A stretch of DNA of 64,000 nucleotides from an uncultured Aquimarina sp. (GCA_947492105.1 CANLMN010000009.1:87200-151199), one strand, 5' to 3'; shown: positions 17,596-27,839, counted from the first letter of the stretch. Numbers and translations are program-made. The notes: generated by a model from the letters alone, not told the origin.

Positions 17596-18747
17596 CTAAT
17601 CGATTATGGACCAAGATCTATTTTTGGGTGGGGTCTTAATAGTTGTACTTTCTTCACTTATCACAATATTATCTTTTCGTTGTCCTATGTACTCTAGATC
17701 ACTTAATCGCTTCCATAATTTATCCAAAATGGCAATAAAATAATCAACTTTGCCCAACATATCATTAATATCTAAGTGATTGTACGTCATATCAATAAGA
17801 TCACCCAGTGTGGTTTCGAATACAGAAGGTTTTATGTCGATCCATTCATAATAATACTGCAATAATTTTTCCTTATCAGATTCTTCCATAATTGCCAGTT
17901 CATTGGATAAATAATTTGCCATAATAGAAATTTTTTGCCCAATAAAAATTGGTGACTGCTCCTCTCCTATTTGATTAAACTCGAAAATATACTGGCTTAC
18001 AAAATCCATCACTTTAGTACTCAATAAAAATGTATTACGAACCAAAGTATTGCTTTGCAACTTATCTCTATTTTTTTTATTGATAATAATAGAATAGTTC
18101 CGTAAGCGTAATAATACTTGTGCTATCTGTTTATGAAACTCATGCAGTGGTTTGTGATACATCACTCTTGTTACTGGAGGTGTATATTCTTTATCAATCA
18201 AAAAACTGCTATTTCGCCACTGTATCTTACCTACCAATAAAAAATATTTTTCAAAAAAACTACTATTAAACTGGTTTTTGGGTATGATCTTGAGATCTAT
18301 TTTTGGTAAAACATACGGATGATGTAGCGGTATTACCTCTGGATCCGGTTCTCCTACGGGAATTAATTCAAAAGGATTGATTGTTACAATGAGATAAAAC
18401 TCCAGATTACTATTAGCATTTACATCCTTGGATTCGATAGTCGCCGTTGGCAATTCACCTCCATACATTTCTGGCAAAAATTCGATTTTACAGCCTCCTG
18501 CTGTTATTGCATTGCAACTTTGTAATCTCAATACTAGTCGTTCTTCTGTATGGGTATGAGTCTCGATCTCTAAAGGCGAAAGCATCCCATTTTTGGCTTC
18601 TAGCAAACCATAATTATAAGTACTCATTCTGGTTTGTACTGTATCACGTATGGTATCTACTGTATTAAAATAACTTTCGGTAAAATGATCTTGGGTTATC
18701 TTTACTCCGTCCGTCCAATTAATGGCGTAATAGTCATTTTTTTTCAT
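17596..18747 (-). CDS. tssK: T6SS baseplate protein TssK
   Basis: TssK connects the baseplate to the membrane complex. The preferred start (18747, MKKNDYYAINWTDGVKITQD) gives 383 residues. It follows a purine-rich GCAGG at a suitable distance and matches the family N-terminus, where the WxDGV-type start recalls the W-G-M-QHF entry of proteobacterial TssK. An upstream ATG at 18810 would add 21 unlikely residues. The shell domain (about 60-200) contains PHHPYVLPKIDLKI-type strands and the C-terminal head is helical. It follows tssN and precedes the TssO-like genes. Confidence 0.85.
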   Translation of the reverse strand: MKKNDYYAINWTDGVKITQDHFTESYFNTVDTIRDTVQTRMSTYNYGLLEAKNGMLSPLEIETHTHTEERLVLRLQSCNAITAGGCKIEFLPEMYGGELPTATIESKDVNANSNLEFYLIVTINPFELIPVGEPDPEVIPLHHPYVLPKIDLKIIPKNQFNSSFFEKYFLLVGKIQWRNSSFLIDKEYTPPVTRVMYHKPLHEFHKQIAQVLLRLRNYSIIINKKNRDKLQSNTLVRNTFLLSTKVMDFVSQYIFEFNQIGEEQSPIFIGQKISIMANYLSNELAIMEESDKEKLLQYYYEWIDIKPSVFETTLGDLIDMTYNHLDINDMLGKVDYFIAILDKLWKRLSDLEYIGQRKDNIVISEESTTIKTPPKNRSWSIID

Positions 18748-18825
18748 TTGTTTATATATTTTCCTGCAATGGTGGTATCTTATATTTGTTGTTATAGTAT
18801 ATTGAGACAACTTATATCGTTATTT

Positions 18826-19719
18826 CTAGTCTATTTTTTCTGTATTTTCTTCATTGTTTTTAGAAACACGACGTACATAGAGTGTGCTTTTGTTTTTAAT
18901 TTTATTATCAGTAACATCACCATCAAAATCGAGCATCTTCGTAAAAATCGGAATCGGCAACCATTTATTGGTATATAAAATCCAACCGTAAGAACCGTTT
19001 TCGTCTTCTAACTCAATTACATTGTTAGGAAAACGTATATTTTGATCATCAATAAATCGATTAAACCATCTGCCCAAAGTAACATCCTCTGGCAGTTTTA
19101 CAGAAAATGAGGCATACTGCTTTACCTCTGGTGACCTTTTTATTTTTACAGTCACCTGCATTAGCCTAAAAGTATCTACATTGTTCCAATACTCTTCATC
19201 ATTAATACCACTATTAACAATCCATAACTTATAAAATGGACTTGGTATCTGTAAAAACATGCTTCTTGCAAATACGTAAAAAGGTGGCACCAAAAACCAT
19301 AGTATCGCAAACATGGTCCACAACGCATACCCTAGTGTATTAATCCATGAAAACACCAGATAATAAATCCAGCCTGCCAAAACAACAACTATAAACAATG
19401 TCAACAAGATTAACCACTGATAATCCTTAAACCCTATAGAACTAAAGAGCTTTGATCTTGAAAACCAATTAAATGACACTCCTAATAATATATAGGAGAT
19501 TACTGTAATGATCAATCCACCCCATATAAACTCATACCTCAACAAGCCTAATAAGCTAGGTACAGCTAATAATAGAGATGTTACAAGAATAAAAACGATC
19601 AGATTTTTCATTTTTAGCACCGTTTTTCCTTTGGCAACTGCGCTTACCACAAACATTCCCAGAATTATTAGTAATGGTGCCAACAGATATTTTAGAAAAA
19701 AAATCAACAATACACTCAT
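18826..19719 (-). CDS. tssN: T6SS membrane protein TssN
   Basis: A 297-residue polytopic inner-membrane protein with about five transmembrane helices in residues 5-160 and a soluble C-terminal domain (about 165-290, NNVDTFRLMQVTVKIKRSPE, LGRWFNRFIDDQN). TssN is specific to Bacteroidota T6SS and takes the place of the TssL/TssM anchor. Length and topology match the family. It lies between tssG and tssK, 34 bp after tssG. Confidence 0.85.
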   Translation of the reverse strand: MSVLLIFFLKYLLAPLLIILGMFVVSAVAKGKTVLKMKNLIVFILVTSLLLAVPSLLGLLRYEFIWGGLIITVISYILLGVSFNWFSRSKLFSSIGFKDYQWLILLTLFIVVVLAGWIYYLVFSWINTLGYALWTMFAILWFLVPPFYVFARSMFLQIPSPFYKLWIVNSGINDEEYWNNVDTFRLMQVTVKIKRSPEVKQYASFSVKLPEDVTLGRWFNRFIDDQNIRFPNNVIELEDENGSYGWILYTNKWLPIPIFTKMLDFDGDVTDNKIKNKSTLYVRRVSKNNEENTEKID

Positions 19720-19752
19720 AATTAATAAATTATATATTTTTTTGTGTAACTT

Positions 19753-20724
19753 TTATAATATACTTGGTTCTATTTTTCTCTTTTTGTTTTCCTTATAATT
19801 TTTTGATGCATGATGAATTATCGTGTCATATCCCAAAAAATTTACTCCCAGTTCAAAGCCTGTATTAGATAAAAAACTATATTTTACTCGAATTTCTCTA
19901 TTAGAGAAAATAAAGAACTCTAGTATTTTAATAATAATAATACGATTTTGATCAAGGGCCTTATAATCTAGTTGCTCTTCTAATATTATGGTGGCACAAA
20001 CATCATCTTGTTCGCTTACTACAGCTCCTTGGGTACCAAAATCATACCCCAAAAAACCTTTACTTAAAGCCTTAAAAGGACTCTGATTCAAGACACAAGT
20101 TGTGTACGTTAACAACACATTAAATCCTAGTATTGATCTTAGTAGTTTCTCTAGCTCTGGTAAATTTTCTTTTAATAATTCTGAATTACATAAATTCAAG
20201 AACAGTTTATATAATTGTTCTTTGCCAAGAGGGATATCTTTTTTAATAATCGCATTGGCAAAAACGAACAAATTTTGCTTGGCATAATCATCTGTAAAAA
20301 TATTAAGATACCTATTGGTTAATTTTAATTTCTCACTAAACAATTGTGTGTCAAAAGGTATCATGAAATATATATTTTCATCTTCCTTTTTACGATTTTC
20401 GCGCATCGCTTCTACAACCTCCTTATTACTCATAGAAGGGGTACTTATTACCAATGGATGAAATAGCATCTCAGGTAATTGATGATAAATACTATTACGG
20501 CTCAAATGAATAAAAATAGTATCTTGTTGTGCCTGCATACTAAGGTGATCATAGCTAGTAATATCTAGCAAATCCTTAGAAAATGCTCTAGTATTCATCC
20601 CATGATTTTTAATCCAGACTGTCTTTTTGTCTATACCATTTGAGACAAATTTCAGTTCTTCGAAGAAAACTTCTGCAACAAAACTAGTGATTTCACTTTT
20701 TTTTATTTCATCCAAATCTGTCAT
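19753..20724 (-). CDS. tssG: T6SS baseplate wedge protein TssG
   Basis: A diverged TssG of about 323 residues. The pattern NSIYHQLPEMLFHPLVIS near residue 75 and the final strands (YSFLSNTGFELGVNFLGYDTII) fit Bacteroidota TssG. The first ATG (20745) overlaps clpV by 16 bp, while the second, at 20724 (MTDLDEIKK), lies 5 bp after the clpV stop and is preferred. It pairs with TssF in the wedge. Sequence identity to proteobacterial TssG is not visible, so the call relies on operon place and overall pattern. Confidence 0.75.
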   Translation of the reverse strand: MTDLDEIKKSEITSFVAEVFFEELKFVSNGIDKKTVWIKNHGMNTRAFSKDLLDITSYDHLSMQAQQDTIFIHLSRNSIYHQLPEMLFHPLVISTPSMSNKEVVEAMRENRKKEDENIYFMIPFDTQLFSEKLKLTNRYLNIFTDDYAKQNLFVFANAIIKKDIPLGKEQLYKLFLNLCNSELLKENLPELEKLLRSILGFNVLLTYTTCVLNQSPFKALSKGFLGYDFGTQGAVVSEQDDVCATIILEEQLDYKALDQNRIIIIKILEFFIFSNREIRVKYSFLSNTGFELGVNFLGYDTIIHHASKNYKENKKRKIEPSIL

Positions 20725-20729
20725 CCCAG

Positions 20730-23168
20730 CTATTGTTTTTCCCAAATTAGGCTTTCATTTTTATAATCTACCAAAACAGCATCACCCGCTATTACACTTT
20801 CTGAAACAATCATTCTCGATATTACTTTTTTGATATAAGTTCTTATTACTCCAGATATTGGTCGGGCTCCATATTTCTTTGAATACCCTTTATTTGATAG
20901 GTATTTTAAAGCCTCTCCTGATAACGAAAGGGTTATGTCTTTTTGTTTTCGTAATTGTTCCTGAAGATTTTTGAACTGTAATAAGAAAATCATTTGGGCT
21001 ACCTGTTCATTAATTGGTGCAAAAGGGACTACTTCTGTAATCCTACCCAAAAATTCTGGTCTAAAATGGTCACTCATTACATCTATCAATTGATTTGATT
21101 CTGGTATTTTTTGTTGGTCAAATTGATCAGAAATCCATTGACTCCCTATATTAGAAGTAAATATGATAATTGCATTAGAAAAATCTCCTTCTCTACCTAA
21201 TTTATCATGGATATGTCCTTCATCCATAATTTGAAGAAAAACATCATACACTGAGCTATGAGCTTTTTCTATTTCATCAAACAAGATAATAGCATATGGT
21301 TTCTGCCGTATCTTGTTAACCAGCATTCCTCCTTCTTCATATCCTACATATCCTGGAGGAGCACCATATAAGAGTGCTGCAGAATGTTCTTCTTTAAACT
21401 CGGACATATCAAACCGTATCATAGCATTCTGGTCGTCAAAAAGTAATTCTGCAAGAGACTTTGTTAGTTCCGTTTTTCCTGTTCCTGTAGGTCCCAGAAA
21501 GAAAAAAGAACCTATGGGTTGTTTTGGGTTACTCAAACCACTCCTAGACTCTATAATTGCGTCAGATAGGGTTGTAATAGCATGATCTTGCCCTTTTACT
21601 CGAGCTTGCAAACGCTCTTCGATATTTAGAAGTCGTTCTTTTTCTTCAGCTTGTATTTTTCCTATTGGAATACCTGTAATACTTGCCACCAAAGCGGATA
21701 CTTCATGTGCTGTAACTTCTTTTATTGGTTCCGTTGCTAATGTTTTTGCTTCTTTTAAGTATTCTTTCAGCTTTTGTCTTAGTTCTTTTTCTTGTACAAT
21801 AGACAAAATATCATAGTTACTAGAAATATTATTTAATATTACTGGACTAATTCTATCTATAGCCAAACGGTATAAAAACCTAATATTTTGGGCGGCATCT
21901 TTTTCTGCAGGTTGGATTGCATTTAACTGTTTTTCGAGAGTTTCTATTTCTTTCAAAGAATTGGCATTACTCATGTGCACAGACACAAGTGTTCTATCTA
22001 ATAAGTCTATCGCACCATACGGTAGTTTTTTTTCCTTAAAATACCTTTTTGAATATTGTACCGATTCTTCAATAGCATCTTGTGTAATTTTTAACTGGTA
22101 ATGAGCTGTTAATTTATATTTATGGTTGTCCAAACATTTGAGCAACAACATCATCTCTAGTTCTTCTAATTGTATTATTTCCAACTTACTATTTATAGAA
22201 TGCTTTTCTATTGTTTTTCTATAGGCATCTGGATTAATCGTGGATATGAGGTTTATTTTTCCGTCATTGAGTTCTGCTGCAATTAAATTAGTTACTGCTC
22301 CAGATCCTCCATGAGTTCCTTCGGTAAGAACCTGTATATCATCAATAATCAAAAAACAATCTTCTATTTTTGCAATCCGATCAAAGATATCACTCAACTT
22401 TTTTGCTACTTCGCTCTCATTAGCACTATTTGCAAGTAGTTTAGAGGCGTTGAGCCCTATGATTTGTTTTTCTTCGAGTAACGGATTATTAGACTCTGCT
22501 ATATGCTTAATCAATCCTCTGATAATACTTGTTCTTCCTACACCAGAATCCCCGACCAAAAGAACGCCTCTATTTTCTTGGCGTTCCATGCTTTCCAACA
22601 CATTACGTATTTCTTTATCTCTTCCTAAAATTAAAGTCCCTTCATCTATATTTTTTTGGATAATAAGATTAGTGCAATAAGGTATTGCTCCTAACAACGC
22701 TGTCTGTTCAGCCTCCGTAAGAGCTTTAGAAGAATATATTGGTGAATCATAGAGCTTAAAAAACTCTTCTTCAGTAACCGAAATAGTTTCTAACTGCTTA
22801 TCAGTATAAATAATACCCTGTCTAATAATTGCAGTAAACACACAAACTCCATCTATATAATCGGTACCTAGCTTAATTTTTGATCGTTCTGATTCTTCAA
22901 GTACCTTTGTTACTTCATCATCAGGAGTTGGTTCTGAGCCATCCTGTTCCTTTGATTGGTACATTTCTTTTCTCATCTCAAACCATTCCTGCAAGTAATC
23001 AATATCTTTGCCCATACTTGATAAGATATCACTTACTCCTGTTGATTCATATAGTATAGCTAGACCTAGATGAGCAACTCCATAGGTAGTATGTCTATCT
23101 TTTGAAGCAAAAGATTTTGCTAATCGTATTGCTGAGATTAAACTGGGACTAAAATTATCTTCAATCAT
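20730..23168 (-). CDS. clpV: T6SS sheath-recycling ATPase ClpV (TssH)
   Basis: An 812-residue AAA+ disaggregase that takes apart contracted sheath. It has a Clp N-terminal repeat domain (1-150), first Walker A GDSGVGRTS (206-214) with Walker B CFLIIDD, and second Walker A GPTGTGKTE near residue 557 with Walker B ILFDEIEKAH. A ClpB/D2-small domain is at the end. The middle domain is shorter than in ClpB, as in ClpV. The first Walker A has Arg where Lys is usual (GVGRTS), so nucleotide use at D1 may be altered. It is 5 bp from tssF and next to tssG. Confidence 0.92.
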   Translation of the reverse strand: MIEDNFSPSLISAIRLAKSFASKDRHTTYGVAHLGLAILYESTGVSDILSSMGKDIDYLQEWFEMRKEMYQSKEQDGSEPTPDDEVTKVLEESERSKIKLGTDYIDGVCVFTAIIRQGIIYTDKQLETISVTEEEFFKLYDSPIYSSKALTEAEQTALLGAIPYCTNLIIQKNIDEGTLILGRDKEIRNVLESMERQENRGVLLVGDSGVGRTSIIRGLIKHIAESNNPLLEEKQIIGLNASKLLANSANESEVAKKLSDIFDRIAKIEDCFLIIDDIQVLTEGTHGGSGAVTNLIAAELNDGKINLISTINPDAYRKTIEKHSINSKLEIIQLEELEMMLLLKCLDNHKYKLTAHYQLKITQDAIEESVQYSKRYFKEKKLPYGAIDLLDRTLVSVHMSNANSLKEIETLEKQLNAIQPAEKDAAQNIRFLYRLAIDRISPVILNNISSNYDILSIVQEKELRQKLKEYLKEAKTLATEPIKEVTAHEVSALVASITGIPIGKIQAEEKERLLNIEERLQARVKGQDHAITTLSDAIIESRSGLSNPKQPIGSFFFLGPTGTGKTELTKSLAELLFDDQNAMIRFDMSEFKEEHSAALLYGAPPGYVGYEEGGMLVNKIRQKPYAIILFDEIEKAHSSVYDVFLQIMDEGHIHDKLGREGDFSNAIIIFTSNIGSQWISDQFDQQKIPESNQLIDVMSDHFRPEFLGRITEVVPFAPINEQVAQMIFLLQFKNLQEQLRKQKDITLSLSGEALKYLSNKGYSKKYGARPISGVIRTYIKKVISRMIVSESVIAGDAVLVDYKNESLIWEKQ

Positions 23169-23173
23169 TAATG

Positions 23174-24949
23174 TTATATTATATTTACACGATAAGGGGT
23201 ATTATGTACTGATCTGCTTTGTAGTTCTAATTGCAAAGAATGACCTAATCTCTTTTTATTTTCATTAGTTAGCTTTCCGTTTTCATATAAAACCACATCG
23301 ATACTGATCGTTCTTACTAGTCCTTGTTTTTTATTTGCAGATATACCAACTCCGGACTTTACCTTTATGTCTTTAACAATCTTGCCAACTGTCATCGATA
23401 TAAATCCCTTTATATCTTCATTAGACACTATTCTATCTTTTGCAATTAATCCATAACGAAAACTGCTGATTTTTTCTTTAGTTCCATTTTTCACTACCCC
23501 TCCTACTGTATCTGTCTGCAAACGTATGCTTTCCGCCTGTAATCCAATAACCTGATATTGGTTCAACAAAGAGCCTTTTTCGATGCCGTTTGCCAAAGCA
23601 GCATTTGTTGTCCAATAGCTACATTCATATGTATTTGATGCAGCATATGGTATTGTTAATAGATATAATTTCTCACTATTATCACTTACATTCTTGTACC
23701 CAAAATTTACTTTTTTCTCTAATTCATTTAATTTATAATGCAAATCTTCTAAATATGCATTGAGCAAATCATACCCAACAGCAGAAAAAGAGCTACCTTC
23801 CTCCCTAACTGTTTGTATAACTTGGTTTAAAATTGATTTTGCATTACGCTCATCAAATTGCTCTAAATCACCAAAATAGAGTGAATAAGATCCTTCAAGA
23901 TTCGTGATGTCGTTTTTTAATGCATTTTTATACATTTTGCCTGTATTATCTACCAGAGCTTCTATATTAAGAAAGTATTCATTGTCATTAGAAAAAAGAG
24001 AAAAAATCTTACCGTTTCTCCTTATATCATGTTGTTTGTAAGAGAATTTCCTATTGACAATCGGAAATGTATTTAAGGATATATCTATTTTATCTAATTC
24101 TTCTTTTTCAAAAGCTACAGGAAAAGATATCTGTAACCAAAAAAGTTCTTTATTATATTCTTCTAATTCATCTTTATTAAAAACACCTTCACATCTTTGT
24201 ATCAATGTATGTTTCTTTTTGGCACTTTGGGTAAGGTCTAGTGTGTATAAGTAATCCTGATAATATCTCTTAATAGTTGTATAATAATGTTCTTTTTTGA
24301 CAGTTTGATCCTCTTCATCTTGTCGAAGCTCTAACGCATTACCCTCAAAATCATAAACTTTTGCCATCTTTAGGTAAGGAGCTAAATATGAATCTCTAAG
24401 CAAAATGCTAATAGCTATTTTATCTATGCTCTTAAGTAAGGGAGTCTGAATATCAAGTGCAACCCATATCATATACTCTGGAACACGATGATCCTTATAA
24501 GAGGTTATTGATATGTTGGAAGCACTTTTATCATTTCTAAAAGTAAGTTGATGCTCTATAGCCGTACAATAGACAGATGCTTTTATTAGCTCCTGTTTTT
24601 TTATAGGCGTAAAAAAGATTTCTGCAAACTCTCCTTGAGTTATTTTTTGAAAATATAATTGAGTCGTTTTGTCTATTTCTCCTATTTCTTCTGAAGGTTG
24701 TACACTAAGAAGAGCATGAGACGGCATAGGAAGAGACCAGTTTTCATTAACTAGTATCTTGGCTATTCGCTCTAGCAGTTTGCCATCTGAAATCTTTATT
24801 TCTTGATAAATTTTTGATAACTCATAAGTAAATACATCCAAAAACATTTCAATGACTGGATCCATCATCTGCTGATTTTCAACTCCCCACAACTCCATAG
24901 AGCGTTGCTTCATACGCTCCTTAATTTTTTTGTAATTATTGTCAACCAT
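23174..24949 (-). CDS. tssF: T6SS baseplate wedge protein TssF
   Basis: A 591-residue TssF. The N-terminus has the family pattern with ENQQMMDPVIEMFLDVFTYE and later NWSLPMPSHALLSVQP, matching the DP(x)VERL and P(x)PS(x) blocks of TssF. The C-terminal half contains YAASNTYECSYWTTNAALANG and RTISIDVVLYENGKL, a VIM-type domain. It forms the wedge with TssG and TssE and binds the VgrG hub. It lies 14 bp after tssE and 5 bp before clpV. Confidence 0.85.
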   Translation of the reverse strand: MVDNNYKKIKERMKQRSMELWGVENQQMMDPVIEMFLDVFTYELSKIYQEIKISDGKLLERIAKILVNENWSLPMPSHALLSVQPSEEIGEIDKTTQLYFQKITQGEFAEIFFTPIKKQELIKASVYCTAIEHQLTFRNDKSASNISITSYKDHRVPEYMIWVALDIQTPLLKSIDKIAISILLRDSYLAPYLKMAKVYDFEGNALELRQDEEDQTVKKEHYYTTIKRYYQDYLYTLDLTQSAKKKHTLIQRCEGVFNKDELEEYNKELFWLQISFPVAFEKEELDKIDISLNTFPIVNRKFSYKQHDIRRNGKIFSLFSNDNEYFLNIEALVDNTGKMYKNALKNDITNLEGSYSLYFGDLEQFDERNAKSILNQVIQTVREEGSSFSAVGYDLLNAYLEDLHYKLNELEKKVNFGYKNVSDNSEKLYLLTIPYAASNTYECSYWTTNAALANGIEKGSLLNQYQVIGLQAESIRLQTDTVGGVVKNGTKEKISSFRYGLIAKDRIVSNEDIKGFISMTVGKIVKDIKVKSGVGISANKKQGLVRTISIDVVLYENGKLTNENKKRLGHSLQLELQSRSVHNTPYRVNII

Positions 24950-24963
24950 AAATTTATAGTATA

Positions 24964-25392
24964 TTATTGAGATAGAGGGCTTACATAAATAGAAGTATTA
25001 AAGTTAAAAGGTATACCTGTCTGCACAATATTACCAGAAACATTAATTACTGCTTTACGTCTTATTTCAGAATATTTTTTAGAATCTATATTCGTATCAA
25101 CTTCACTTAAATTTACTGCAACTTTTAAATCAGTAAGTCTTATTTCATATTTAGTAATTGTCCTCAAAAGAGAAGTTCGAACAGTTTCTTCCCATTCGTA
25201 AATTTTAACTAACTGATTGAATTCCAATTCCCATATATCAGATCCGAAGTCATTTCTACCTGCAACCTCGCCATAACGACTCGTAATTTGCATCATTATA
25301 TATTGAGCAATTGATTCTTCAACTGTACATTCTTTTCTACCATTACCCTTTAGCATGGTAGAAAAATCAATAGGTAATTTTAAATACTTCAT
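24964..25392 (-). CDS. tssE: T6SS gp25-like baseplate protein TssE
   Basis: A 142-residue gp25-like protein. It contains MQITSRYGEVAGRNDFGSDIWE, the R-x-x-NDFG-type stretch of the gp25/TssE fold, and ends in a strand pair with AVINVSGNIVQTGIPFNF. It starts sheath polymerisation at the baseplate. The gene opens the second half of the operon, after a 574-bp gap that separates it from tssC, and precedes tssF by 14 bp. Confidence 0.85.
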   Translation of the reverse strand: MKYLKLPIDFSTMLKGNGRKECTVEESIAQYIMMQITSRYGEVAGRNDFGSDIWELEFNQLVKIYEWEETVRTSLLRTITKYEIRLTDLKVAVNLSEVDTNIDSKKYSEIRRKAVINVSGNIVQTGIPFNFNTSIYVSPLSQ

Positions 25393-25966
25393 GCAGCTTA
25401 ATCTTTATTTTCTTCGGTTATCTGTTAGATTTAGTCGCTATTATTTTATTCTTGACAATACAAAACATAGTTATCAGGAATTATAAACTCATAATAATCA
25501 ATACAAATAACATGTTTTACAACTTCCAACCTCTAATAGTTTAGAAAAAACATCTTAAACATATATAAATGATAGATTTGGTACCTTATACACCTTGGTG
25601 TTTGATACACTTAATGCCGGATATAATCCAGCATTAAGTTTTTATTTTCAATTTGTATTTAATCTTGATATTCAAACCACCTAAATCTGATTTAGTATCG
25701 CATAAGCATCGCTATATAATCGGACTGCTATATGAACCTATGAAATGTTTTGCCCCCCTAAAGACGCTATTTTGCTCATTATTTTTGATAGATTGTAGTC
25801 CATTGTCGATTTGATCAATTTTGTGGCTAAGGAAGGTTAATCTCTATCCCAAACCATAAAAGATCGTATTGAACTCTATTTCAAAATAAAATTGATCTAT
25901 ATTCTACGAATGCCCAAAAATCACTTCTCTAATTGAGTATTAGCCTTTTTTTGTTTAAACAACACA
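25393..25966. other. 574-bp gap inside the T6SS operon
   Basis: There is no intact gene between tssC and tssE, although neighbouring operon genes are packed within tens of bases. The right half has weak minus-strand coding character (RLTFLSHKIDQIDNGLQSIK, then a stop), which may be the remains of a small gene. The left half holds the 25610-25638 hairpin. I see no clear promoter. Confidence 0.45.
25610..25648 (+). terminator. Stem-loop with T-rich tail inside the tssC-tssE gap
   Basis: CTTAATGC (25610-25617) pairs with GCATTAAG (25631-25638), and an inner GGAT/ATCC extends the stem. A T-rich run (25639-25648) follows on the plus strand, so it reads as a plus-strand intrinsic terminator although no plus-strand gene ends here. 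On the minus, coding strand it is a stable hairpin without a T tract and could influence mRNA stability or partial read-through between tssC and tssE. Confidence 0.5.
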
Positions 25967-27343
25967 TTATTCTTGTTTATATTCACTATTCCAAACTGCG
26001 TTTTCTGGACCATCACCTTTGTGCCCATCCAATTGAATTACAAAACTTTTTGCAGGAAAATACGGAGTAATATGTATATCTAATAAAACACGATCTTTTT
26101 GATTTGCATCCTGTTCTATTTTCATAACCTTAAACCTTTCTATTAACTTAGTAGGTCCTTGAATTCCATCTAAAAACTTAACGATTTGACTTCTCAAATC
26201 CGCTTCAGTACGTGTTGTCCAATTTTCAAAAGCTCTTCTATTCAAAAAATCAAAAAGTACTTTGGTTATATGATCAAATACCCGGACTACCGAGTATGTT
26301 TGCAACCCTAAGTTGTCACCGTTAAATAAAGTTTTGGCAGAAAAAGCCATTACTTTACTATACTCATTAACCATAGGAACCAATCCCATTTTCTCTAGTT
26401 CAGATATCTCACTTCTCATCAGGTCAAAACGCACACTTTCTACTTCGTTAATCCCTCCAAATTTCTTTCCTGCTACAACCTGAGACATTAAGGTACTATA
26501 AATTTTTCCCGCCAATGCTGAAGATGGGGGAACATACAAATCTTCTTCTTCTCCCACCACATCATCTTTCTTTCTCCCCAAAAGCCAATTACAAGACATT
26601 AAGGTATTTGATTTAAACACATCTCCTCCTGTATGATTTGCATTAAAAAATATATCAACTACATCATCAGCAGATTCTAAATCTTGAAAATCTGTAACAA
26701 GGATTGCTTTATTATTATGAGCAATTTTTGACCACTTATCTAATACTGAATTTGACCCCAAATATCCAGGTATATTCAATATTCCATAGTTATTTCTTAG
26801 ATCTAGGCGATCAAAATTTTGTTTCATTTCATTTGCAACAAAATCAATAAACAATGTATTATCCAAATCCTTTACCTGGTCTATATCTGCGTTTAAGATA
26901 GTAACATTCTTTACTTTATCAGATTCAGTATTTTTATAAAAAAGCGCTACAGACCTATATGATCTTTCTAATTCTTCTGTTGCTTTAAGCGTATTTTTGA
27001 GATTTAAATTCAATGTTTCATCAGATTTAACAGAACGATCTTTAGCTATATCACGCATACCTTCTGTATCTTTTCCACTTTTGAGCAGGTCAATCCATAC
27101 ATTAAGCCTGTTGGATAAATTTTCACGTTCTGTTCCCCACTGTTCATCATTAAGAAAAATGTTTCTTCGCGCTTTCCTTTTGGGATTTAGATTAGAATAT
27201 CCATCTATTATATTTTCTAAAAAAGAAAAGCCTCCATATTCTGCTAGGGCATCTATTGAAGAACCTTTTTTCTTAGATGTTTTTTCTTTCGTAGAAACTG
27301 CTTGTTTCTCTTGAACTTGTTTTTCTTGTAATTGTTTCGCCAT
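25967..27343 (-). CDS. tssC: T6SS contractile sheath large subunit TssC
   Basis: A 458-residue sheath protein of the Bacteroidota TssC type. A Lys/Gln-rich N-terminal arm (1-30) is followed by the conserved core LFIDFVANEMKQNFDRLDLR, NYGILNIPGYLGSN, NANHTGGDVFKSNTL and the C-terminal LLDIHITPYFPAKSFVIQLDG. With TssB it builds the contractile sheath that ClpV recycles. It starts 34 bp after tssB and is followed by the unusual 574-bp gap. Confidence 0.9.
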   Translation of the reverse strand: MAKQLQEKQVQEKQAVSTKEKTSKKKGSSIDALAEYGGFSFLENIIDGYSNLNPKRKARRNIFLNDEQWGTERENLSNRLNVWIDLLKSGKDTEGMRDIAKDRSVKSDETLNLNLKNTLKATEELERSYRSVALFYKNTESDKVKNVTILNADIDQVKDLDNTLFIDFVANEMKQNFDRLDLRNNYGILNIPGYLGSNSVLDKWSKIAHNNKAILVTDFQDLESADDVVDIFFNANHTGGDVFKSNTLMSCNWLLGRKKDDVVGEEEDLYVPPSSALAGKIYSTLMSQVVAGKKFGGINEVESVRFDLMRSEISELEKMGLVPMVNEYSKVMAFSAKTLFNGDNLGLQTYSVVRVFDHITKVLFDFLNRRAFENWTTRTEADLRSQIVKFLDGIQGPTKLIERFKVMKIEQDANQKDRVLLDIHITPYFPAKSFVIQLDGHKGDGPENAVWNSEYKQE

Positions 27344-27377
27344 AATTATTAACCTTTTAAAAGTGATGAATAGTAGT

Positions 27378-27839
27378 CTATTTATTGTCGCTAACGTCTT
27401 CTATTTCCCTCAAAGACTCTTCTAATAATTCGACTATTGCTGCTCTTGTTTCTGGATTTTCTAAAGCCTTTTTCAACCCTCTATTAGAAGTAAGCTGACG
27501 AATAATTTTAGCATTCTGTTCCTTTTCAATACTAAGTTTACTTAAAAACGCACTATTCTCCTTAATTGACTTAGCTCCAAAATCTCCTAGATTTTTAAAA
27601 CGCATTGTTTCTTTGATATCTGTTCCATTTTCATCCTGAAACTCAAGATTTAATTTAGGATCAAATTTTTCAAACACTTCTTCAACCGTTTGAAGTCCAT
27701 AAATTGCTTCTGGACTTACAGGAGGTTCATTTGTTAGCTTCTGAATTAGCAAAGTTTTGTTTGAAGGTATATCCGCTATAGATTCACCTGCATCAATTTT
27801 TACTTCATTGCCTCCAATACCATAATTATACATAGACAT
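27378..27839 (-). CDS. tssB: T6SS contractile sheath small subunit TssB
   Basis: A 153-residue sheath small subunit. It contains PKLNLEFQDENGTDIKETMR and FKNLGDFGAKSI, followed by a helical tail (LRQLTSNRGLKKALENPETR-like) that packs against TssC. It is the first gene of the structural operon and probably sets its promoter, with the likely -7 box about 70 bp upstream. Confidence 0.88.
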   Translation of the reverse strand: MSMYNYGIGGNEVKIDAGESIADIPSNKTLLIQKLTNEPPVSPEAIYGLQTVEEVFEKFDPKLNLEFQDENGTDIKETMRFKNLGDFGAKSIKENSAFLSKLSIEKEQNAKIIRQLTSNRGLKKALENPETRAAIVELLEESLREIEDVSDNK

